The position numbers were made by a program, and so were the translations under genes. Of a stretch of DNA of 7,985 nt, positions 1 to 6,459 are shown in pieces. Positions within the stretch are counted from its first letter, which is position 1, and each line of letters begins with the position of its first letter. This DNA comes from CAZXVU01 sp964644465 (GTDB lineage: Bacteria; Chlamydiota; Chlamydiia; Chlamydiales; SM23-39), in the NCBI GenBank assembly GCA_964644465.1, contig CAZXVU010000100.1, positions 1 through 7,985 on the forward strand, read 5' to 3'. The notes beneath the pieces were generated by a model that worked only from the letters and a program-made list of their open reading frames with translations, was not told the DNA's origin and did not search any database.

Positions 1-342
1 ACCTATTTCGAAGGGCTTGTCTTGAATGGCCACCTCCATATTCTCGAAACGCCTCTGTTCAAAGTGCGGAACAAAGAAAAAACGATCTATTGCTATAATG
101 AGGAAGAAAAAAAGAAGGCCGAGCAGGAACTCAAAAAAGGGATCGAGATCACCCGCTTCAAAGGTCTGGGAGAGATTTCTCCCAATGAATTCAAGCAGTT
201 CATCGCAAAGGATATCCGCTTACTGCCCGTGATCATCCAAAACCTCTCTGATATTAAGCCGACTCTCGAATTTTATATGGGCAAAAATACACCAGCTCGA
301 AAATCTTTCATCATGCAAAACCTTGTGAGCGACAATGGATGA
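1..342 (+). CDS. parE: DNA topoisomerase IV subunit B (ParE / GyrB2), 3' end only
   Basis: This is the last 113 residues of a GyrB/ParE-type ATPase subunit; the frame is open from base 1, so the start lies outside the window. The subunit binds ATP, captures the transported DNA segment and supplies the Mg-binding TOPRIM fold to topoisomerase IV, which unlinks replicated chromosomes. The visible part is the end of the TOPRIM region and the C-terminal tail. It includes HLHILETPLFKV, matching the family's 'iyiaqPPLykv' strand, and RFKGLGEISPNEFKQFI, matching the RyKGLGEm motif that precedes the subunit A contact region. The 'GEISPxEFKxFI' form is typical of chlamydial and Bacteroidetes ParE rather than of classical GyrB. 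The ATPase domain is not visible. The TGA at 340-342 lies inside the start of the next gene. Identification as a type IIA subunit B is firm; ParE rather than GyrB rests on the linked subunit A. Confidence 0.93.
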   Translation, partial: TYFEGLVLNGHLHILETPLFKVRNKEKTIYCYNEEEKKKAEQELKKGIEITRFKGLGEISPNEFKQFIAKDIRLLPVIIQNLSDIKPTLEFYMGKNTPARKSFIMQNLVSDNG

Positions 343-2242
343 TTTAAAAGAGCAGATGAAGGACCACTTCATCAAGTACGCTTCCTATGTCATCCTCGAC
401 CGTGCAATTCCTAATGTGGTCGACGGGCTAAAGCCAGTGCAAAGGCGTATTCTCGAAATTCTATGGAGGCAGAATGATGACAAGCTCCATAAAGTCGCGA
501 ATATCGTCGGCCAGACGATGCAGCTCCATCCCCATGGAGATGCTCCCATCTATGAAGCGCTCATTACCTTGGCAAACAAAGGCTTTGTGCTCGACAGGCA
601 GGGGAATTTTGGAAATATCTACACCGGAGATCCTTCTGCCGCCGCGCGCTACATCGAAACGAGGCTTTCTCCTCTTGCCCGCGAGACGCTTTTCAACCCC
701 GACATCACAGAAAAAATCCCCTCCTATGATGGAAGGAATTTTGAGCCTGTAACGCTTCCTGCAAAAATTCCTCTTCTCCTGATGCAAGGAGCGGATGGGA
801 TCGCAGTAGGTATGGCAACTCATATTCTGCCTCATAACTTCAGCGAGCTTCTCGAAGCTGAAATCGCCTGTTTAGAAGGGAGGAACTTTAAAATCTTTCC
901 CGACTTCCCCACCGGCGGGATCATGGACAAGAGCGAATACGACAGAGGGAGAGGCAAGGTAAAACTCCGCGCAAAAATTGAGATCAAGGACCCAAAAACG
1001 TTAGTGATCCGAGAGATTTGCTATGGGACTACAACAGAGAGTCTGATCCGCTCCATCGATGAGGCAGCCAAGAAGGGCAAAATCAAGATTGAGGAGATCA
1101 ACGATTACACCGCAAGAGATGTCGAAATCGAGATCAAGCTGCCGCGGGGACAGTATGCCGAAGATTTGTTGGATGCCCTCTATGCCTTTACAGAGTGTGA
1201 AGTCTCATTGAATTCGCAGATCATCGTGATCAAAGAGGGGCTGCCGTGGGAGACAGATGTCCATGAGATCCTCGCTTACAATGCAGATAAAGTGGTCCAC
1301 TTTTTGAAGTGGGAGCTCGAGATCGAGCGAGAAAGGCTGTTGGAAAAGATTTTCTACAAGACCCTGGAGAGAATTTTCATCGAGAACAAAATCTATAAGA
1401 AAATAGAGGTTGTTAAAACCCTCGAAGGAATCCACGAGACGCTTCACGAGGCCTTCAAACCGTATCGGAAAAAGCTCCTCAGAGAGCCGACTCATGAGGA
1501 TCGTGAGAAACTCCTTCAAATACCCATTCGCCGGATTTCTCAATTTGACATCCAAAAGAACAAAGATGAGATTGCGATTCTGGAAGAGACCTTTCGCGGT
1601 GTGGAGAAACATCTCAAAAACGTCAAAAAATATGCGATCGAGCATCTCAAGAATTTGGTTGTGAAATACGGGAATGAATATCCGCGTAAAACCCGTGTTA
1701 AAGCCATCGAGGAGATTGACCGCCGCGCCATCGAGACGAAGGAAATAAAAGTAGGATTCGATCTCACTACCGGTTTTGTTGGGACCAAAGTCTCAGGGGC
1801 CTCTCAGTTCCATTGCACGAACTTCGACAAGATCCTTGTTTTCTCTAAAGACGGCACCTATAGAGCGGTCAATGTTCCCGAGAAACAATATTTCGAGAAT
1901 CTGATCTGGGCCGGCGTCGCTGATAAGAAAACAGTCATGAACGTGGTCTATAAAAATAAACAGACAGGCCAAGTTTGGGCCAAACGGTTTGTTGTGGAGA
2001 AATACATCCTCGACAAACCTTATCGCTATCTAGATGAAACCGTCGAGCTCGAGCACATTTCCACAAATCCCGATGCGGAGATCGAACTCCAATTCGCTCC
2101 CTCCGCTGGTAAGAAAAACTGGACCTTTGCACTGAAGGATGTCCCCATCGTCGGAGCGCAGGCTCGCGGAGTGCGCATCACCAAAGAAAAGGTGAAAAAA
2201 GCGATCTTGATCGGTTCTGAGAAAAGAAAGAAGAAGTCTTAG
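335..2242 (+). CDS. parC: DNA topoisomerase IV subunit A (ParC / GyrA2)
   Basis: This 635-residue DNA-cleaving subunit would form an A2B2 topoisomerase with the upstream ParE and act in chromosome decatenation. The N-terminal winged-helix domain contains GLKPVQRRIL (31-40), the quinolone-site helix HPHGDAPIYEAL (about 65-76) and the catalytic Arg-Tyr pair R105-Y106 within AAARYIETRL. GIAVGM (155-160) includes the isoleucine position that intercalates into the gate DNA. A tower and coiled-coil region covers about 200-465, and a shortened C-terminal beta-pinwheel-like part covers about 470-600, with LVFSKDGTYR (501-510) and WAKRFVV (548-554), ending in a lysine-rich tail. E. coli ParC is about 750 residues, so the C-terminal domain is short here. 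The ATG at 335 overlaps the parE stop (ATGGATGA), with GTGAG just upstream as a weak ribosome site, so translational coupling is likely. The serine usual at the quinolone contact is Ala70. Wording in the catalytic region is chlamydial GyrA_2-like. Confidence 0.95.
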   Translation: MDDLKEQMKDHFIKYASYVILDRAIPNVVDGLKPVQRRILEILWRQNDDKLHKVANIVGQTMQLHPHGDAPIYEALITLANKGFVLDRQGNFGNIYTGDPSAAARYIETRLSPLARETLFNPDITEKIPSYDGRNFEPVTLPAKIPLLLMQGADGIAVGMATHILPHNFSELLEAEIACLEGRNFKIFPDFPTGGIMDKSEYDRGRGKVKLRAKIEIKDPKTLVIREICYGTTTESLIRSIDEAAKKGKIKIEEINDYTARDVEIEIKLPRGQYAEDLLDALYAFTECEVSLNSQIIVIKEGLPWETDVHEILAYNADKVVHFLKWELEIERERLLEKIFYKTLERIFIENKIYKKIEVVKTLEGIHETLHEAFKPYRKKLLREPTHEDREKLLQIPIRRISQFDIQKNKDEIAILEETFRGVEKHLKNVKKYAIEHLKNLVVKYGNEYPRKTRVKAIEEIDRRAIETKEIKVGFDLTTGFVGTKVSGASQFHCTNFDKILVFSKDGTYRAVNVPEKQYFENLIWAGVADKKTVMNVVYKNKQTGQVWAKRFVVEKYILDKPYRYLDETVELEHISTNPDAEIELQFAPSAGKKNWTFALKDVPIVGAQARGVRITKEKVKKAILIGSEKRKKKS

Positions 2243-2263
2243 GAAGATCAATCTTCCCCGACT
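2235..2263. terminator. Hairpin over both convergent stop codons, possible bidirectional terminator
   Basis: GGAAGAT at 2242-2248 pairs with ATCTTCC at 2251-2257, and AGTC at 2235-2238 can pair with GACT at 2260-2263 across a small internal loop. The hairpin contains the last base of the parC TAG and the TGA of the minus-strand gene. There is no clear run of T after it on the plus strand. On the minus strand it is followed by a pyrimidine-rich stretch (CTTCTTCTTTCTTTTC). It sits where two transcripts converge with only 5 bases between stops, so a shared termination role is reasonable but unproved. Confidence 0.45.
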
Positions 2264-5200
2264 CTCAAATCGCCCTCTTTTGTCCTCTCGAGGTAGGTGT
2301 CATTCGTGATGATCGTATAGTATTTGGGAAGATTAAATAATTTGAGCTCTCTTCTGCGGAAATAATAGGGTTCGTCTGCTAAAGCAATAATTGACTCTGA
2401 ACCTCGAAACTTAAGATAGAATTCTTCCAGCCATCCTGGGAATTCGTTGAAAGGATGGAGGTCGATCAGGAATTGAGAAACGATGATATTGGCCTGATTG
2501 GCAGCAGCTCCTAAGCAGTTTTTGTAGAAGATCGTGTAGGGATCCCCTAAATTATTGAAAGGATAGGGGAAGGGAAGGGCAAAATATTGGCACCAGACTT
2601 CTGTAGCGCTGTCGACAAAAATCGTACCGGGAACAAAAAATTGTCCATTTAAGGTCCCGCTGATTGTATTTTGCGCCCGATTGGCAGTGAAAATTCTTAA
2701 ATGCTGGCCCGGATCGCTGACAAGTGTGCTAGTCGCATCGAGAGTAAAAGCTCCAGGGCCTATTAACGGCGTGATTGGAAAACAATTATCGACCACAAGA
2801 GTGACAAAGGAAGGGGCTGCAAGGATATTGGAATTGGTCAAAGTCATATTTCTTCCCGATCTCATGAGAAGATCTGTAGTTCCTGTGACTCCTGCTCCAG
2901 TTTTTGAAATAGTTGTATTGGTAAGGATCGTATCGCGGCCTGCCTGAGTATGAAAAAAGCCTGTAGAAGCGGTCATGCTCGGATTTGAAGGACTTGATAA
3001 TTTGAGATCGAAGTTGGCATTCACGGTGAGATTGCCCGCGCCAGGATTGACAGCGCCAGCAACATGATTGATTGAACTCCCGGTTGATTGCATTGAACAA
3101 TTAAAAGTCTTTCCAGATTGGAGTACGATATCGCCCCCTGCGGAGGATATATTAGCATTGATTGTAAGAGTTCCCACAAGAGCAGGAGTATTTCCCGCGA
3201 TTAAAGTTACAGGCATGGCTCCCGTGCTGGAAATAGGACTCCCTGCGTTGACTGTTAGGTTTTGGTTTGCTGTAATTGCAATTGAGCTTGTGGTAGTTAA
3301 GGCTTGATTGTTAGTGATATTTTGGAGTTTGAGAACTTGGATTTTGCCGCTGGTAGTTGTGATCTGAAAAGTACCTCCTACCCCAATTGTAACTGCAGCT
3401 TGGCCTGGACAATTTGGCGTGACATTGCTATTCCCCGAAGACTCGATGGTAATCGCCCCGCTAGTTGTCCTAAAGAGTTGTCCGTTTAAGTTGAGATCGC
3501 CGCAGTCACCAGTAACTGCGGTTGAGTTTGCTCCTACAGTAGGAGCATTGACGCAAAGGCAGGGATTTACAACAACCGCATCTGTGAGAGGGCCAAATTT
3601 GCAAACGGTCTGAAGTTGGCTATTATTGATGGTCCAAAGGTCACTGGCATCAAAGTAATAATTGGGAGAAATAGTGATTGAGCCCGTTTGAGTTGTAAAT
3701 CCATTGAGCACTTGCAACCCTAAACCTGACCGGAGATCGATAGAGGTTCCAGTAGTTGCAGCTCCGGCAGTCGTTCCAATAATAAATGTATTGGGGCTTA
3801 CTACATTCAACTGCCCGCCAGCCCAGACCCGAGTAAATCCTCCAGTTGTGCGGGTAGTCGCGATGAAACTCTGGTTATTGGCGCCAACACCTGAAGTGGA
3901 ATCGACCCTGATAGTCCCTTGCGCGGAGACATTTACATCCCCTCCAGGACTAGAAATGCGGATAGGAATCCCAGTCGCTGAGTTGGTAGGTGTAATGGTC
4001 AAATCTCCCATAACAGCCAAAGATGTGGAAGCATTTATATTTTGAGTTGATGTCCGGTACCCGATGAAAAGAGGCTGATTAAATGCATTGGTCCCCGTAG
4101 TTTTTAATGTGCAGCCGCCTCCTGCAAAAACTTTCACAACACCGCCAACAATATTCACTATGGATCCTGATATCGCGCCCCCTCCAATTGCACAAAAGCT
4201 TGTAGTATCAGGTGTAGTAGCATCATGGGTCATTGTGATCGCACCCCCAGCAGAAACAGAGATATTCTGATGCAGGTTAGGCGCTCCCCGCGTTCCAATG
4301 AGAGAGAAAGAACCTGAAGCATTGGAATGCGTAGTCATTGAAAGAGTTCCTGTGCATGTTACGCTGATATCTGTCGTCGCGATGGATTGATTTGTCCCTG
4401 TTACAGGGCCAATTCCAGCAAACCCTCCAGAGCCAAAAGTTTCCATATTTATATTGCCGACTGAAGAAACTGTGATCGTTCCATTCAACGATGACAGATT
4501 ATTATTTTGCGCACGAGAGCCAATTACGGCACCGCAAGAAGTTGAAACATTGCGATTCTTTATATTGATATTTCCACCAGCGCGGACGCAGATATTGCTA
4601 GTCACACTAAAGGGAGTAGTAATATTTCTTCCTCCGCTGCCAATGATCGCATCGCTAGCGCTTGGACCACTTGTAATATCGATAGTCCCTGAAGCATCAA
4701 TATTTATATTGCCTGAAAGGGTTCCTGTAATCCCTAATCCAGAGAGATCTCCGCTTCCATGCCCAATCCCCACTCCAATCGTGCTTCCTGCATTCATGCA
4801 GTTCAACGATAAATTTCCACAGCTTACATTGATATTTCCTGTAGGTTGCCGACCCATTCCATCGGGGGCCGTAGAAAAATATCCTAACTGTGCGCCTGGA
4901 GAGTGACCAGTCCCAGTGATCATCAGAGTCAAATGAGGCCGTTGATTACAAGTAGCAGTAGCCCCCACCTGAGTTATCCCTTGTTGAGAACCCACAGATA
5001 CGGATTGAGTTGTGCTATTGTTATTCAGAAAGACCGATTGGCCTGTATTCGCAAGCAAAATGACATTGCCCGATCCCGCATTTTGTATGCTTGCGTTGCA
5101 GGTGATATTCCCTGTAGTTGTTTGTAATGTCAAACTATTTGCTGAGTCCCACATTACCGGGTTGGAAACAAGAATATTCCCTGCGCCTCCTCCAGTCGAA

Positions 5201-6378
5201 GTAGACGTATTGATGACGACATTGCATGCATTCAAAGCATTTTGCAAATCGGTATTGAGAATCACAACATTCGTAGGATTTCCAATAAATCCTGTCGGAC
5301 AAACTGGATTCCAATTCGATGTGGGACCTGTTGCATTGATCGTTACATCTGCAGGGTCGAGAAGCAAAATCCCCGTTTTCCCAAAAGGAGCAGCCGTTGA
5401 AACAACTCCTGAGAAGTGGAGGTCATGGCCAGAAATTTCGACAAAGCCTCCATTTCCTTCCTGAGATCCTCCTTGAGCGATTCCATTTCCAGAAAATAGG
5501 GTCCAATCATCAGCCCAAACAATGATTTTACCTCCGTTTCCTTTGCTTTTAGCGCTTGCATCGATGATCGCATTCGGCCCCACCCAAGTTTGGCTGGCAT
5601 TTCTTATGTTCTCATTAGTTCCCTGATAATCGCCGCCGATTAGAGCCTTTCCGCCCCCAAAATCGCCTGAGACGTCGATGATAGAATTTTCCATTACGAG
5701 AACTCTATCCCCTAAGACATACGCATCTAAGGAAGAGATCGATCCTGAATGAGTCGTTTCATGGACAAAGACATCGGAAAAAGACTTCCCTCGAACATAG
5801 ATCCGCTCCAAGCCAGCTGGTTTGAAAAGAACCTCGCTTCCTGAAACAAGCCCCGCCAACCCATTTTTTGCAATAATTGAACCTTCATTAGTGACTCTTC
5901 CGCCAATGAGAATCACGTTGCCCTCTAGAGCATGGATTTCTCCCAAATTGATCACAGAAGTATCTGAAGAGCCTTCAAATGTAAATTCGGCATCGAATGA
6001 CTTAATATCGAGAGTCGACGCGATGAAAGAGCCCATGTCGATCCTGGCTTCTTTTCCGACTAAGATTCCATGGGGATTGATGAGAAGGAGCTGTCCGTTG
6101 GCTTCGAGATTGCCCATGAGACGGCTTGGATAGGACTCTATTACCCGATTTAATGAAACCGACGAAGAATTCGGTTGAGTGAATCGGACTGTTTCTCCCG
6201 CTTCGATAGAAAAATCTTTCCACTCGAGGATCGATCGATCAGAGACAACGATTTCTAAAAGTTCAGGAGAGAGGATTTCAAAGCTGGCGTCTCCTGCGAT
6301 TACAGCAGGGGATTGAGGATTTGCTAAAAGAGCAGAGCTGCTCAGAAAAAAATATGTCGCTATGCTAGCCTTATCCAT
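2248..6378 (-). CDS. Filamentous haemagglutinin-type TPS exoprotein with beta-helix repeats
   Basis: This 1376-residue protein is predicted to be surface-exposed or secreted, most likely an adhesin-like protein. Residues 1-19 form a short signal peptide ending SSSALLA, with cleavage likely before Asn20. Residues about 20-260 match the haemagglutinin activity (TPS) domain, with LNRVIESYPSRLMGNLEANG and LLINPHGILVG (98-108), followed by a typical ASTL (120-123). GNGGFVEISG (308-317) and GILLLDPADVTI (336-347) are also characteristic of large TPS proteins. Residues about 350-1250 are rich in Gly, Ser, Thr and Asn and look like a right-handed beta-helix, with tandem units at about 538-772. Residues about 1253-1376 are aromatic and charged and unrecognised. 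No autotransporter barrel is present, so a separate TpsB pore is expected; none is visible here. Twenty cysteines occur, all from residue 360 on. I chose the ATG at 6378; a TTG codon lies directly before it. The ligand is unknown. Family assignment is strong, adhesion is inference. Confidence 0.9.
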   Translation of the reverse strand: MDKASIATYFFLSSSALLANPQSPAVIAGDASFEILSPELLEIVVSDRSILEWKDFSIEAGETVRFTQPNSSSVSLNRVIESYPSRLMGNLEANGQLLLINPHGILVGKEARIDMGSFIASTLDIKSFDAEFTFEGSSDTSVINLGEIHALEGNVILIGGRVTNEGSIIAKNGLAGLVSGSEVLFKPAGLERIYVRGKSFSDVFVHETTHSGSISSLDAYVLGDRVLVMENSIIDVSGDFGGGKALIGGDYQGTNENIRNASQTWVGPNAIIDASAKSKGNGGKIIVWADDWTLFSGNGIAQGGSQEGNGGFVEISGHDLHFSGVVSTAAPFGKTGILLLDPADVTINATGPTSNWNPVCPTGFIGNPTNVVILNTDLQNALNACNVVINTSTSTGGGAGNILVSNPVMWDSANSLTLQTTTGNITCNASIQNAGSGNVILLANTGQSVFLNNNSTTQSVSVGSQQGITQVGATATCNQRPHLTLMITGTGHSPGAQLGYFSTAPDGMGRQPTGNINVSCGNLSLNCMNAGSTIGVGIGHGSGDLSGLGITGTLSGNINIDASGTIDITSGPSASDAIIGSGGRNITTPFSVTSNICVRAGGNINIKNRNVSTSCGAVIGSRAQNNNLSSLNGTITVSSVGNINMETFGSGGFAGIGPVTGTNQSIATTDISVTCTGTLSMTTHSNASGSFSLIGTRGAPNLHQNISVSAGGAITMTHDATTPDTTSFCAIGGGAISGSIVNIVGGVVKVFAGGGCTLKTTGTNAFNQPLFIGYRTSTQNINASTSLAVMGDLTITPTNSATGIPIRISSPGGDVNVSAQGTIRVDSTSGVGANNQSFIATTRTTGGFTRVWAGGQLNVVSPNTFIIGTTAGAATTGTSIDLRSGLGLQVLNGFTTQTGSITISPNYYFDASDLWTINNSQLQTVCKFGPLTDAVVVNPCLCVNAPTVGANSTAVTGDCGDLNLNGQLFRTTSGAITIESSGNSNVTPNCPGQAAVTIGVGGTFQITTTSGKIQVLKLQNITNNQALTTTSSIAITANQNLTVNAGSPISSTGAMPVTLIAGNTPALVGTLTINANISSAGGDIVLQSGKTFNCSMQSTGSSINHVAGAVNPGAGNLTVNANFDLKLSSPSNPSMTASTGFFHTQAGRDTILTNTTISKTGAGVTGTTDLLMRSGRNMTLTNSNILAAPSFVTLVVDNCFPITPLIGPGAFTLDATSTLVSDPGQHLRIFTANRAQNTISGTLNGQFFVPGTIFVDSATEVWCQYFALPFPYPFNNLGDPYTIFYKNCLGAAANQANIIVSQFLIDLHPFNEFPGWLEEFYLKFRGSESIIALADEPYYFRRRELKLFNLPKYYTIITNDTYLERTKEGDLRVGED
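4060..4770 (-). repeat. Degenerate tandem repeats of about 40 codons within the exoprotein
   Basis: In the exoprotein, an Ile-Gly anchor recurs at Ile residues about 538, 579, 619, 656, 694, 731 and 772, giving steps of 37 to 41 residues. Each unit has a similar layout: a small residue and IG, a polar loop, then two short strands of the type NIxVxxxGxIxM, as in NISVSAGGAITM and DISVTCTGTLSM. The units are clearly diverged at the sequence level, so this is an old repeat rather than a recent expansion. In FHA-type beta-helices one coil is about 19-20 residues, so each unit would be about two coils; that structural reading is inference. Confidence 0.65.
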
Positions 6379-6388
6379 CAAAATGAAC

Positions 6389-6417
6389 TTATCAAAAGAT
6401 TTTTTTTTAGGTAATAA
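6389..6417 (+). promoter_or_regulatory. Possible weak promoter for the phosphotransferase gene
   Basis: TTATCA (6389-6394) and TAATAA (6412-6417) are 17 bases apart, which is ideal spacing, but each hexamer only partly matches the sigma-70 consensus. It lies about 45 bases before the ATG at 6460. The opposite strand needs a promoter for the exoprotein in the same 81 bases, and I found no good candidate for it there. Treat as tentative. Confidence 0.25.
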
Positions 6418-6447
6418 AAAAGGGGTGTCTACACACTTGTCTTTTTT
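6416..6447. other. Imperfect inverted repeat between divergent start codons
   Basis: AAAAAAG (6416-6422) pairs with CTTTTTT (6441-6447). Inside it, GTGT (6425-6428) pairs with ACAC (6433-6436) around a CTAC loop, extended by two G-T pairs, with GT (6439-6440) as a bulge. It could be an operator for either divergent gene, or an attenuator-like hairpin, or chance in an A/T-run-rich spacer. GGGG at 6448-6451, just after the repeat and 8 bases before the ATG at 6460, is the only Shine-Dalgarno-like string for the downstream gene, so the repeat would abut its ribosome site. Confidence 0.35.
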
Positions 6448-6459
6448 GGGGTCCGCTGA

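Noticed and set aside
1205..1645. Open frame of 146 codons on the minus strand inside parC
   Set aside because: It is antisense to a fully conserved gene, has no ribosome site that I can see and encodes no recognisable protein.
4454..4906. Open frame of 150 codons on the plus strand, and similar plus-strand frames throughout 2681-5464
   Set aside because: They lie opposite the exoprotein gene. Its Gly/Asn/Thr/Ser-rich codons leave few stops on the other strand, and the resulting proteins are Pro/Val-rich with no domain.
2248..6378. Polymorphic membrane protein (Pmp) autotransporter
   Set aside because: The protein lacks regular GGAI and FxxN repeats and has no C-terminal beta-barrel, while the N-terminal TPS domain is clear.
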